Positions 51,837-61,083 of a stretch of 64,000 bases of DNA are shown piece after piece (within the stretch, counting starts at the first letter, position 1; each line of letters begins with the position of its first letter). The notes beneath the pieces are model-generated. The model had not been told where the DNA came from. It saw only the letters and a list, made by a program, of their open reading frames with translations, and did not search any database. The translations under genes were made by a program, and so were the position numbers. Source of the stretch: Lachnospiraceae bacterium (lineage in GTDB: Bacteria; Bacillota; Clostridia; Lachnospirales; Lachnospiraceae); the NCBI GenBank assembly GCA_015057025.1, contig SVFD01000001.1, positions 248,001-312,000 of the forward strand, given 5' to 3'.

Positions 51837-53063
51837 ATGAAAGAAAAGAAAGAGTTGCATAAATATAATATCGTTAAAGTGCTTGTTAAAGTGATTTGGG
51901 GAGCCTTGTTAACTGCGTATGGTATTGCGTGTACTTATTTATATTATATGCAGTCAAATCATAAAGGTGAATTATATTTTGAATCTGATTTACCTTATCA
52001 TATCGATATGGCACTGGATGGCTGGGGTTATAGTGTAACAGCAATTATATATCGTCTGTTGGATTTATTTCCGATGCGAAATATGTTAATTGCAATTTTC
52101 TTATCTTTGTGTACGGTGGGAACAATTCTTATCACATATTATGTATTAAGACCGTATATTAACAATGAAATATGTAGAATAGCGGTTGCTACAATATGTG
52201 GCATTGTTATGCCATTTTTTATTCGAGAAATTCATTATCAACGATATATCGGCTATCAGTCAGCTTCCATTTGGCATAATTCGACATATATAGTTTTAAA
52301 ACTGGTTGCTATTATAACGTTGTTTCTTTGTTTTGATATTGCAAGAAAATATAGCGAAAAATTAGACTGGAAGAAGTGTGTTCTATTTGCAGTATTGCTT
52401 GCTCTGACGACTGCTGTGAAAACCAGCTTTGTTGTTGTATTTGCACCGGCGGCTTTATGTATATTAGTTGCGGATGGCTTTGCAGGTGTACCGGTAAAAA
52501 GGTTATTTGCAGTGGCAACAACAGTTGTACCAACGATTTTGGTTGTTTTATTTCAAGAAGCTGTTTTGTTTGGTGAAGATACCGGTAATGGTATCGTAAT
52601 TGAATTCGGATATACCGTTTTTTCGAGAGCAGACAAGCCCCAATATACCATGATATTGTCTGCGTTATTTCCGGTTATAATCTTTTTATTTAATATTATT
52701 CCGGTCGTTAAGGATACCTGGAAGGATTTTAAGGTAAAGAAAAAGGGATTGACGCATAGAGAATTTCTTCTTGGCTGGACGATGTGGTTTTTTGGTGCCG
52801 TGGAGTTGTTGTTTTTGAAAGAAACCGGCGCAAGAGAAAAGGATGCAAATTTTGCATGGGGATACAGTTTCTGTTTATTTATTTTATTTATGATGAGTTG
52901 TATCTATTTTGTACGTAATCTTCAAAATAAAGATTTTTTGGGAGGAAGTAAAGCAGCGAAGGTTATTTATGGTATCGTAATGTGCGGAATTTTGGGATAC
53001 CATGTATATTGTGGTATTTACTTTTTTATGTGCTTGTTGGAAGGTACAACATATTTTATGTAG
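51837..53063 (+). CDS. Polytopic membrane protein, GT-C-like
   Basis: 408 residues with about ten membrane segments; the first loop carries ESDLPYHIDMALDGWGYS, an acidic pair in the GT-C catalytic position. It starts immediately at the end of the ArnC-like gene, which strongly suggests it is the outer-face partner using that donor. It lacks a large soluble C-terminal domain, unlike the other membrane glycosyltransferases here. Family unassigned. Confidence 0.62.
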   Translation: MKEKKELHKYNIVKVLVKVIWGALLTAYGIACTYLYYMQSNHKGELYFESDLPYHIDMALDGWGYSVTAIIYRLLDLFPMRNMLIAIFLSLCTVGTILITYYVLRPYINNEICRIAVATICGIVMPFFIREIHYQRYIGYQSASIWHNSTYIVLKLVAIITLFLCFDIARKYSEKLDWKKCVLFAVLLALTTAVKTSFVVVFAPAALCILVADGFAGVPVKRLFAVATTVVPTILVVLFQEAVLFGEDTGNGIVIEFGYTVFSRADKPQYTMILSALFPVIIFLFNIIPVVKDTWKDFKVKKKGLTHREFLLGWTMWFFGAVELLFLKETGAREKDANFAWGYSFCLFILFMMSCIYFVRNLQNKDFLGGSKAAKVIYGIVMCGILGYHVYCGIYFFMCLLEGTTYFM

Positions 53064-53086
53064 AAAATAATTCAGAGGATTTAAAT

Positions 53087-53968
53087 GTGAAAAGAGGAAC
53101 GATAAAAGAAAAAATTGCATTTGGCATCATTTCGTTGATTAGTGCATTATCGTTATGGTTTACAACATTTATTGGTGCACAAAAGGTGTATCCGCTCAAT
53201 GATGAAGAGTGCATGCGAATTCTTTTTTTGGGAGACAGTAATTACGCATATGAATACGATGGATATACGATTCCTCAACGTATTGGAGAAGCATTGAATG
53301 CTGAGATATATAATTGTGCTGTAGGAGGAACGACAGCTGCAAAGCTACCCACGGCGGATTATATAGATACAAAAATGGATATGTTTTGTTTGCATAATAT
53401 GGTACGGTTGATGGAAACGTCTGATTTACAAAGTGTTCGCGATTTTCATGGTATTTTTAATGATTATGAGTATCATGGTTTGATTAAAGCAACGATTCTT
53501 ACGGATATTGATTTAAAGCAAATGGATTATATTGTTATCTCATATGGAGTTAATGATTATACCAGTGGTTTGCCGTTGTATGGTGAAAGTAATTATGACG
53601 AGAAGACTTACACTGGTGCATTACGAAAAGCAATAGAAAGGATACAGAACTTGTGTCCGGATGCAAAAATTATTTTATCTTCAATTACGTATTGTGCGCT
53701 TATAAACGAGAAAGATTATCAGGATGGATATGAAGTATCATGGGGCGGCGGAACAATAGATGAATATCGGGATGCAATGCAACTTGTTGCGACAGAGTAT
53801 AAAAACGTATATTTTATAGATAATTTAAATGAATTACCGATTGCATATGAAAATTTTGAACAATATTTGAGTGACGGATTACATTTAAATGCAACCGGAC
53901 AACAGGTTTATGCAGAACATTTTGTGTCTTTGATAAAGGAAATAGAGAGTGACGTAAATGAAAAGTAA
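53087..53968 (+). CDS. Membrane-anchored SGNH hydrolase (probable polymer O-acyl transferase or esterase)
   Basis: 293 residues from GTG 53087 (AGAGGA upstream). The frame is open further upstream only through the end of the previous gene. A signal anchor (~8-30) precedes block I FLGDSNYAY with the catalytic Ser, block III GVNDY, and block V DGLHLN with the Asp-x-x-His pair. SGNH proteins of glycan loci remove or transfer acyl groups on extracellular polymers. It lies between two GT-C-like genes, overlapping the next by 11 bases. The target polymer is presumed to be the locus product. Confidence 0.82.
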   Translation: MKRGTIKEKIAFGIISLISALSLWFTTFIGAQKVYPLNDEECMRILFLGDSNYAYEYDGYTIPQRIGEALNAEIYNCAVGGTTAAKLPTADYIDTKMDMFCLHNMVRLMETSDLQSVRDFHGIFNDYEYHGLIKATILTDIDLKQMDYIVISYGVNDYTSGLPLYGESNYDEKTYTGALRKAIERIQNLCPDAKIILSSITYCALINEKDYQDGYEVSWGGGTIDEYRDAMQLVATEYKNVYFIDNLNELPIAYENFEQYLSDGLHLNATGQQVYAEHFVSLIKEIESDVNEK

Positions 53969-55376
53969 ACTGATGAAATGGTCGGCGCTAATAGGACGGG
54001 CCGTTCTTTGTGGAGTTGGCGGGCTTCAGATTTTATATGCACTACGATGGGCGTGGGAGAATGGTAGCAATATACAGGATTTTTATGATTCCGGTATATA
54101 TCTTGGCAATGCTTTAACTATGTGTAGTGATGGATGGCATTTAGTTGGGTATTCGTGTCTATTGAAAATCTTTATGTTGTTTGAGGGCGTGCTTGGAAAT
54201 AGCTATATTATTTTGTTGTATATTTTTCAAGTAGTCACTTCATTATTGTGTTTTGCTGCAGGATATCAAAGTATTAGTAGGCATTTATTTGATTGTACTA
54301 TTTCGTATTCTAAAGCGATTTTGCCGGCAATATATATATTGACATTACCGGTTATTTGGCAAATGCAGTTTGCAGTATTGCCGGATGCTTTATGTTTGAG
54401 TCTAATCGTTTTAGTTATGGCGAAGTTATTAGAAAATATTGCTGAAACAAAGAAAATAAACATATACTCATATTTGGCTATTTTAGGAAGTGGTTTGTTG
54501 ATGGGTGTATTAAAATATCATTACTTTTACGGGTTTATTTTCTTGTTGATATTTTATGTCTGCATCATGATTTTTAAAGTTCTCACTTCAAAAAAGAAAA
54601 TGAGACTTTATATCAATAAGATAATTGCCTTAGTGATAATTTTAGTAATGTTACCGATAACGGTGAACGGCATAAATAAATCTGTGCCAGAGACTGGTAA
54701 CTATACGTCATACTGCATATCTGCAGAGTTGCTAAGCAGATTTGTTTATCCTAATATTGGGGAGGATTATCAATATTATTCCGAAGAGATAAAAGAAGCT
54801 TTGCCGCAAGAAAAAGTAATGAATCCAATTATCTACTATGAAACATATTATGAAGAATTTGGAGTTTTAATACAAAATGTTGAAAAGGAAAACGGCTGTA
54901 AATTGTTTTTTGAAATGGCAAAGACAGGTTTTGAGCAGCACACAGAAAGTTTTATTAAGGGGACGATAAAAGAAGTTATATTATACACTTTTGCACCACT
55001 TTCGATTGTAAAAAATATGTATAACAATGGAAATTCTCTATATGGACATAATTATACGAAAATGTATGAAATGAGTCCGGGATTAACTGCAGATTATATG
55101 CATATTGGGATGAATGGATTATTGCTCACATGTTTGATTGGTATACTAATTGTTTTGTTGGAAATTATTTTCGGCAGACAGTATCTGAAGAGGAATATAG
55201 TAATTATTATATTTATGTTTTTGAATATATGGAGTGTTACATTTTTTATGATGTTATTTTCTATAATGAAATTTGATTATAGGATTGGATTGTTTTCAGT
55301 ATTTATTTGGGCGGTGACATCATTAATATATATCAATGATATTGGTAAAGAATTGAATGGATTAAGAAGTAAATAA
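53958..55376 (+). CDS. Polytopic membrane protein, GT-C-like
   Basis: 472 residues with about ten membrane segments, starting 11 bases before the SGNH stop codon. The first loop DFYDSGIYLGNALTMCSDGWH carries acidic residues typical of ArnT/GT-C enzymes. AT-rich codon usage stands out, with many ATA and TTA codons. It is followed by a fourth polyprenyl-phosphate glycosyltransferase gene after 47 bp, so the two may form another donor-transferase pair. Confidence 0.62.
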   Translation: MKSKLMKWSALIGRAVLCGVGGLQILYALRWAWENGSNIQDFYDSGIYLGNALTMCSDGWHLVGYSCLLKIFMLFEGVLGNSYIILLYIFQVVTSLLCFAAGYQSISRHLFDCTISYSKAILPAIYILTLPVIWQMQFAVLPDALCLSLIVLVMAKLLENIAETKKINIYSYLAILGSGLLMGVLKYHYFYGFIFLLIFYVCIMIFKVLTSKKKMRLYINKIIALVIILVMLPITVNGINKSVPETGNYTSYCISAELLSRFVYPNIGEDYQYYSEEIKEALPQEKVMNPIIYYETYYEEFGVLIQNVEKENGCKLFFEMAKTGFEQHTESFIKGTIKEVILYTFAPLSIVKNMYNNGNSLYGHNYTKMYEMSPGLTADYMHIGMNGLLLTCLIGILIVLLEIIFGRQYLKRNIVIIIFMFLNIWSVTFFMMLFSIMKFDYRIGLFSVFIWAVTSLIYINDIGKELNGLRSK

Positions 55377-55423
55377 TATATGAAACATAAATTGGTTACT
55401 GAGAAAAGAAAGGATATCGGGTT

Positions 55424-56365
55424 ATGGATAAAATAGCAGTTTTGATACCATGTTATAATGAAGCGCAAACAATTGAAAAAGTAGTAAAAGACGCTCGTGC
55501 GGCGTTGCCTGAGGCAGTTATATATGTGTATGATAATAACTCAACGGATGGCACGGCTGAAATTGCAGAGAATGCGGGGGCTGTCGTAAGGCATGAGTAT
55601 CAACAGGGAAAAGGAAATGTAATTCGTACGATGTTCCGTGAGATTGATGCACAGTGTTATATTATGATTGATGGTGATGATACTTATCCCTTGGAATTTG
55701 CAAGAGAAATGGCAGATGCCGTTTTAGAGCGAAATATGGATATGGTGATAGGTGACCGCTTGTCATCAACTTATTTTCAGGAAAATAAGAGACCCTTTCA
55801 TAATCTGGGAAATAGTGTGGTAAGGGCCGGTATTAATCGTATGTTTGGCTGTAAAATAAAAGATATTATGACCGGATACAGGGCATTTGGATATGGATTT
55901 GTCAAAACCTTTCCTGTATTGTCCAAAGGCTTTGAAATCGAAACGGAGATGACCATACATGCTGTTTCAAATAACATGTCCATGGAGAATGTGGTGATAG
56001 AGTATCGTGATCGTCCTGATGGAAGTGTATCAAAATTGAACACATATTCCGATGGTCTCAAAGTTATTTTTACAATGGTTAGATTATATAAAAACTATAA
56101 GCCTTTTGCTTTCTTTTCTTGGCTTGCAGGAATATTGACTGTATTGGCGGTAGGTTTTATGGTTCCGGTTTTCGTTGATTATATTAATACCGGATTGGTG
56201 GAGAGATTCCCTACATTGATTGTATGTGGTTTTGTTGAGTTGGCAGCAATACAATCTTTCTTTGCAGGAATGATATTATCGGATATGACAATAAAAAACA
56301 GAAGAGATTTTGAGTTTAGAAGAAATTTAATGCAAAAGGATATAAATAAAATAAGAGAAGAATAA
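55424..56365 (+). CDS. Polyprenyl-phosphate glycosyltransferase 4 (DPM1-like)
   Basis: 313 residues: DKIAVLIPCYNEAQTIEKVV, DNNSTDGTAEIAENAGA, QQGKGNVIRTMF and the metal motif IDGDDTYPLE, with GYRAFGYGFVKTFPVLSKGFEIETEMT (in part) and two C-terminal membrane helices. It belongs to the DPM1/GtrB family but to a different branch (DGDDTYP) from the three others here, closer to uncharacterised bacterial dolichol-phosphate-mannose synthase-like enzymes. It is the last gene of the run before the terminator at 56372. Confidence 0.9.
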   Translation: MDKIAVLIPCYNEAQTIEKVVKDARAALPEAVIYVYDNNSTDGTAEIAENAGAVVRHEYQQGKGNVIRTMFREIDAQCYIMIDGDDTYPLEFAREMADAVLERNMDMVIGDRLSSTYFQENKRPFHNLGNSVVRAGINRMFGCKIKDIMTGYRAFGYGFVKTFPVLSKGFEIETEMTIHAVSNNMSMENVVIEYRDRPDGSVSKLNTYSDGLKVIFTMVRLYKNYKPFAFFSWLAGILTVLAVGFMVPVFVDYINTGLVERFPTLIVCGFVELAAIQSFFAGMILSDMTIKNRRDFEFRRNLMQKDINKIREE

Positions 56366-56371
56366 TAATAT

Positions 56372-56399
56372 AAAAAGTCGAGAATGTTCTCGACTTTTT
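56372..56399. terminator. Bidirectional terminator ending the surface-glycan operon
   Basis: AAAAAGTCGAGAA and TTCTCGACTTTTT form a 13-bp perfect stem with a two-base loop flanked by A and T tracts. It serves the glycan operon and the convergent SGNH-like gene. Confidence 0.92.
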
Positions 56400-56410
56400 G
56401 TTTTGAAAAA

Positions 56411-57418
56411 TTATTCTTTTATTATTCTTGCATTGATAAAACCGGAAATACGTTCCGCAATCATTATGCGTCCTTCATCATTTGGTGTGATGCCGTCATT
56501 CAATAAGTATTTATCAGCTGTTTCGGCATTAATTTTAATTCCATAGAAGTTATCTACATAAGAAACACCATAATTTTGCGCCTGCGTTTGTAAGGTGGTC
56601 ATACAGGTGGGAAGATTTCCATGCCCTAAATCTGCCAGATCGCAGCCCTCCAACTTACCGTCTTCCGTTGTTACATAGCAGAATGTAGGAGAAATTAACA
56701 TTGCCTGCATATTTGGATAGTTAATAGGATAACGTTCAAAACAACCTGTAAAACTTCCTTCCATTGTAGTAACATCATATATGTTTGTAGGATTTGCAAT
56801 GGGATTTCTGTTTAAATAATCGTGTCCGTCGTAGTAGATAATTAGTAAATCCACAGAAGCATAATCAATGGTCTTCATGAAGTCAATTGTTTCTGTATAG
56901 GATTTTTTGTCAATATTATCAGGGAGTAAAGGAAGGGCTTTATATTGTAAATCCCAGTTCCCTGTTTGTATACTGTCAGAAATCCAAAAGAAAGAAAATG
57001 CATCAAGGGGATTTTCTTCAATATTGGTAACTGTTGGCTGCAAGGCTGCCATATAGGAACCTTCCAATGCACAATTGTATACCGTTGCTCCGGTTTGTTC
57101 TGCAATTTGTTCTGCAATATTTATGCCGCCTTTGTCATAAGCCAAAGTATCATTTCCTAATGCTAAAATAGTCAATTTCCCATCGTCGTTATTATCTGTA
57201 TATATGGAAGGATCCATAAAGAAGATGAGATCTTCCGGCTCACTTTCTACGTCAACGGATTCATCGATAATATACTCCTGCCCCTGATTCCATATTATAA
57301 GGCGCACCACTCCGATAATTAAAATAATGAGAATAAGTATACCTAATGCAATAGGAATAACCCGGTGATAATTTAATTTTCGTTTTGTTTTCTTTTCAGT
57401 AGGCTGTTGATTATCCAT
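56411..57418 (-). CDS. Membrane-anchored SGNH-like protein lacking catalytic residues
   Basis: 335 residues: basic N-terminus, one membrane anchor (~22-45), then a domain that aligns in order with the SGNH enzyme at 53087. Block I reads ALGNDTLAY against FLGDSNYAY, so the Gly-Asp-Ser-Asn signature is lost. Block III reads YDGHDYL against YGVNDYT. Block V reads DGITPNDEG against DGLHLNATG, so the catalytic His is missing. The fold is probably kept (YNCALEGSYMA against YNCAVGGTTAA), but hydrolysis is unlikely. It could be a binding or regulatory pseudoenzyme acting on the same glycan. Confidence 0.7.
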   Translation of the reverse strand: MDNQQPTEKKTKRKLNYHRVIPIALGILILIILIIGVVRLIIWNQGQEYIIDESVDVESEPEDLIFFMDPSIYTDNNDDGKLTILALGNDTLAYDKGGINIAEQIAEQTGATVYNCALEGSYMAALQPTVTNIEENPLDAFSFFWISDSIQTGNWDLQYKALPLLPDNIDKKSYTETIDFMKTIDYASVDLLIIYYDGHDYLNRNPIANPTNIYDVTTMEGSFTGCFERYPINYPNMQAMLISPTFCYVTTEDGKLEGCDLADLGHGNLPTCMTTLQTQAQNYGVSYVDNFYGIKINAETADKYLLNDGITPNDEGRIMIAERISGFINARIIKE

Positions 57419-57555
57419 TTTGCTGCCTCATTTCTTAAATTAATATGTGTCAATATCTTGACCATTTGATTTGAAAAATATTCTACTATTTTTTCTTATA
57501 AAAGTCCAGCAAAATCATTTTTTATAAAACCATAGATAAAATAATTTATACAACG

Positions 57556-57783
57556 TTATTTGCGTTTATAACGTGAAATATACAGTGTCTGCATTTTTTG
57601 TAAAGCAGTGGGATCGCCACATTGCCTCTGTAGTTCCAAACGCTCATTGCGACTTAGCCTGATATATGACTCATAAGTTACGGACAATTCCGTAAGTTTA
57701 CCGTCGCAGGCAGGGCAACGAAGTCTGTGACCGCTTAAAATATGAATTCGTTCGCAAGGATGACAAAAATGAAGATACAACAT
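57556..57783 (-). CDS. Small zinc-ribbon-like protein
   Basis: 75 residues from the ATG at 57783, supported by AAAGGAG eight bases upstream; a 6-residue longer form has no ribosome site. Two Cys pairs (FCHPC near residue 7 and RCPAC near residue 25) make a zinc ribbon. The C-terminal half is basic and helical (IRLSRNERLELQRQCGDP, ISRYKRK). No named family is recognisable. Such short proteins may be regulators or RNA-binding factors. It is a single gene between two intergenic gaps. Confidence 0.72.
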   Translation of the reverse strand: MLYLHFCHPCERIHILSGHRLRCPACDGKLTELSVTYESYIRLSRNERLELQRQCGDPTALQKMQTLYISRYKRK

Positions 57784-57914
57784 AAGAAAAACTCCTTTCA
57801 AGGTAAATTTTGTCTCATTTGTATCTTGTAATAGGGAATGTATGCTTTTGTAAAACTGCGACTTCTATTATGTCATTTTTTGCGATATAAGTCAATATGA
57901 AAAGAAATAAAGAG

Positions 57915-58787
57915 CTATTTGCCGTTCATCCATCCTCGTCGGAAATCTCCCGGGGAAATGCCTTCTATTTTTTTAAATAATCTGGCAAAATAATTGGGAT
58001 CATCAATACCGCATTCGGATGCAATTGCTTCAATGGTTTTGTTAGAAAAGCGTAACAGATGCTTGGCATGGGTAATTCGCAAATTCTGCAGATAAGTGTT
58101 AATGGTAATGCCATATTGTTGTCTGAAACGACGTGTCAGATAGTACTTGTCAATGAAAAAAACTTTGGATAACTCTTCCAAACTGATTTTTTGGGAGAAA
58201 TTTTCATCCAGATAATCTTTTATATCGGCAATGACAAGAGCTTTTAAGGGTATTATTTTATTGGTATCATACGGCTCGCAGTCAAGCATAATATTGGCAA
58301 GTAATCCCATGATTTTTTCACAAATCATCATATCTTTAGCGGTGCAGGAAGCAGAAGTAAGTGTCTGAAGTTCCGTTAATATTCTTTCGTAGTCATGTGT
58401 ATGACCGGGATGAAAAACAGGAGAGGGATGTTCGTTGAAAAATTTTTCATATATTTTATTCAAATTAGGACCGTAAAAATGTGCCCAGTGCAGTGACCAT
58501 AAATCAGTGGAAGTTTTGTGCGAATACGATTTATTGCAATCTAAAAAAACGCAGTCTCCTGCTGTAAGTGCATATGTATTTCCTTCATATATAAGTTCTC
58601 CGGAGCCGGATTTAATATAAAAGAAAAGAAAAGAGGCTAAACCGGAGCGTTTACTGGTATGCTCTGATAATGCCTGTAATGTTCCGATTTCCTGTAAATG
58701 AATTAAATTGTTTTTTGCAAAGGAGGATGGAGTATATAACACTCGATTGGAAGTTACCATTTTATCCTGAAATAATGTATTTTTCAT
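57915..58787 (-). CDS. AraC-family transcriptional regulator
   Basis: 290 residues. The N-terminal half is a cupin-type sensor domain (FLFFYIKSGSGELIYEGNTYALTAGDCVFLD, in part). The C-terminal ~100 residues carry two helix-turn-helix motifs: ISLEELSKVFFIDKYYLTRRFRQQYGITINTYLQNLRI (in part) and IEAIASECGIDDPNYFARLFKKIEGISPGDFRR (in part). The ligand is probably a small molecule such as a sugar. It diverges from the gmd operon at 58953, so control of that operon is possible but not shown. Confidence 0.9.
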   Translation of the reverse strand: MKNTLFQDKMVTSNRVLYTPSSFAKNNLIHLQEIGTLQALSEHTSKRSGLASFLFFYIKSGSGELIYEGNTYALTAGDCVFLDCNKSYSHKTSTDLWSLHWAHFYGPNLNKIYEKFFNEHPSPVFHPGHTHDYERILTELQTLTSASCTAKDMMICEKIMGLLANIMLDCEPYDTNKIIPLKALVIADIKDYLDENFSQKISLEELSKVFFIDKYYLTRRFRQQYGITINTYLQNLRITHAKHLLRFSNKTIEAIASECGIDDPNYFARLFKKIEGISPGDFRRGWMNGK

Positions 58788-58952
58788 ACAAAATACCTCT
58801 TTAAAATACTGATTTTACTACTTTTTAATAATATAACATAAAAGTCAATATTGTGCTAGTAAAACACAAAAAAGACACTGATTATGTTTTTAAAACAAGT
58901 GTACAATACTCACAGTGATTAAAAGTTTATAATAAGAAAAGAGGATAAAGCA

Positions 58953-60011
58953 ATGGCAAAAAAAGCATTGATTACAGGTATAACAGGTCAGGACGGTTCC
59001 TATTTGGCAGAGTTTTTATTGGACAAGGGATATGAAGTGCATGGTATTACCCGTCGTTCATCTATTTCCAATACGGGGCGTATTGATCATTTGATAGCAA
59101 AGGGCAGTATTAAATTACATGATGGGGACTTGACAGATTCTTCTTCGTTGATCCGCATTATCCGTATGGTGGAACCGGATGAAATCTATAATCTTGCGGC
59201 ACAGTCTCATGTTCAGGTGTCCTTTGATGTGCCCGAGTATTCCGGAGATGTGGATGCCTTGGGAGTGTTGCGTATTCTGGAAGCCGTACGAATGTTGGAT
59301 ATGACGAAAAAGACCAGAATTTATCAGGCTTCAACCTCGGAACTGTTTGGTAAGGTGGAAGAAGTACCTCAGAGAGAAACTACGCCGTTTCATCCATACA
59401 GTCCCTATGCCGTAGCGAAGCAGTATGGCTTTTGGATTACAAAAGAATATAGGGAAGCCTATGGAATGTTTGCAGTAAACGGTATTCTTTTTAACCATGA
59501 GTCGGAGCGACGCGGCGAAACATTTGTAACCCGTAAAATTACTTTGGCAGCAGGACGTATTGCAGAAGGACTTCAGGACCATTTAGAGCTTGGCAATATG
59601 GATTCCTTGCGCGATTGGGGATATGCAAAGGATTATGTGGAATGTATGTGGCTGATGTTACAGCATGACACTCCGGAAGATTTTGTTATTGCTACCGGTG
59701 AACAGCATACGGTTCGTGATTTTACCGAGAAGGCATTTGCGTCTAATGGAATTACGATTCGCTGGGAGGGCAAAGGATTGGATGAGAAGGGCTATGATGC
59801 CAATACCGGTAAAATGCTGGTTTGTGTGAATCCGGCATGGTTCCGCCCTACAGATGTGGATAATTTATGGGGAGACCCGACAAAAGCAAAGACGGTCCTT
59901 GGTTGGAATCCGCAGAAAACAAGTTATGAGGAACTGGTTCGGATTATGGCAGAGCATGACAGGGCACTTGCAAAAAGGGAAGCAGCTTTAAAGAAAGCCT
60001 TGGAAGCATAG
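58953..60011 (+). CDS. gmd: GDP-mannose 4,6-dehydratase
   Basis: 352 residues. Short-chain dehydrogenase fold with N-terminal [32 protein letters not shown], the active-site Thr/Glu [14 protein letters not shown] and Tyr-x3-Lys in [11 protein letters not shown], then [20 protein letters not shown] (in part). These are the Gmd hallmarks, including the arginine region binding NADP. It converts GDP-D-mannose to GDP-4-keto-6-deoxy-D-mannose. It is the first gene of gmd-fcl-manC-manA. Confidence 0.97.
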   Translation: MAKKALITGITGQDGSYLAEFLLDKGYEVHGITRRSSISNTGRIDHLIAKGSIKLHDGDLTDSSSLIRIIRMVEPDEIYNLAAQSHVQVSFDVPEYSGDVDALGVLRILEAVRMLDMTKKTRIYQASTSELFGKVEEVPQRETTPFHPYSPYAVAKQYGFWITKEYREAYGMFAVNGILFNHESERRGETFVTRKITLAAGRIAEGLQDHLELGNMDSLRDWGYAKDYVECMWLMLQHDTPEDFVIATGEQHTVRDFTEKAFASNGITIRWEGKGLDEKGYDANTGKMLVCVNPAWFRPTDVDNLWGDPTKAKTVLGWNPQKTSYEELVRIMAEHDRALAKREAALKKALEA

Positions 60012-60075
60012 ATAAATAATATTATTATACGTAGGATAGAAGAGTATAAAAGTTATAACAAAACGGAGAACGACA

Positions 60076-61020
60076 ATGATGGAATCGGATGCAAAAATAT
60101 ATGTGGCAGGACACAGAGGAATGGTAGGTTCTGCCATAGTGAGAGAATTACAGAGGCAGGGATATACCAATATTATTACCAGAACCCATAAAGAATTGGA
60201 TCTATGCAGGCAGGAGGCGGTAGAGGCCTTTTTTGAAAAGGAAAAGCCGGAGTATGTTTTTTTGGCAGCAGCCAAGGTGGGTGGTATTGTAGCCAATCAA
60301 AGTGCACTTGCTGATTTTATGTATGAGAATATGATTTTGGAAATGAACGTGATTCATTCTGCATGGAAGAACGGTTGTAAAAAGTTAGAGTTTTTAGGGT
60401 CTTCCTGTATTTATCCAAGAATGGCTCCCCAGCCTATGAAGGAAGACTGTCTCTTAACATCGGAGTTGGAAAAGACCAACGAGGCATATGCACTTGCAAA
60501 AATATCCGGCTTAAAATATTGTGAATTTTTAAATAAACAATATGGAACGGATTATATTTCTGTCATGCCGACAAATCTGTACGGACCTAATGATAATTAT
60601 CATCCTACTCACAGTCATGTGTTGCCGGCATTGATTCGCAGGTTTCATGAAGCAAAGGAAAGCGGAGCACCTTTTGTAACCTGTTGGGGCGACGGTAGTC
60701 CTTTAAGAGAGTTTTTGTACGTGGATGATTTGGCAAATTTGTGTGTTTTCTTAATGAATCATTATAGCGGTAATGAAACCGTAAATGCAGGAACCGGTAA
60801 GGAATTGTCAATCAAAGAGTTGACGGAACTGGTGGCTAAGGTAGTGGGTTATACAGGAGAAATCAAATGGGATACCACAAAACCCAACGGTACGCCGAGA
60901 AAACTTCTTGATGTTTCAAAGGCCACGGCTTTGGGCTGGACTTATAAAACAGAATTGGAAGAGGGAATCCGTTTATCCTATGATGATTTTTTGAATAATC
61001 CAATGCGTGCAGAACGATAG
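60076..61020 (+). CDS. fcl: GDP-L-fucose synthase
   Basis: 314 residues. The motifs are YVAGHRGMVGSAIV (Rossmann), AAAKVGGIVANQ, LGSSCIYPRMAPQPMKE, Tyr-x3-Lys in YALAKISG and PTNLYGPNDNYHPTHSHVLPAL (in part). The enzyme epimerises and reduces GDP-4-keto-6-deoxymannose to GDP-L-fucose with NADPH. It follows gmd by 64 bp with a CGGAGA ribosome site; the pair is the standard de novo GDP-fucose route. Confidence 0.96.
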   Translation: MMESDAKIYVAGHRGMVGSAIVRELQRQGYTNIITRTHKELDLCRQEAVEAFFEKEKPEYVFLAAAKVGGIVANQSALADFMYENMILEMNVIHSAWKNGCKKLEFLGSSCIYPRMAPQPMKEDCLLTSELEKTNEAYALAKISGLKYCEFLNKQYGTDYISVMPTNLYGPNDNYHPTHSHVLPALIRRFHEAKESGAPFVTCWGDGSPLREFLYVDDLANLCVFLMNHYSGNETVNAGTGKELSIKELTELVAKVVGYTGEIKWDTTKPNGTPRKLLDVSKATALGWTYKTELEEGIRLSYDDFLNNPMRAER

Positions 61021-61083
61021 CTTTTGCGTAATTATAACAGCAGTTTTATTAAAAATATATTTTAAAACATAGGGAGTTGCTAA

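Noticed and set aside
52982-53086. Long N-terminal extension of the SGNH protein from 52982
   Set aside because: It would run through the coding end of the previous gene; the GTG at 53087 has a ribosome site and places a signal anchor at the N-terminus.
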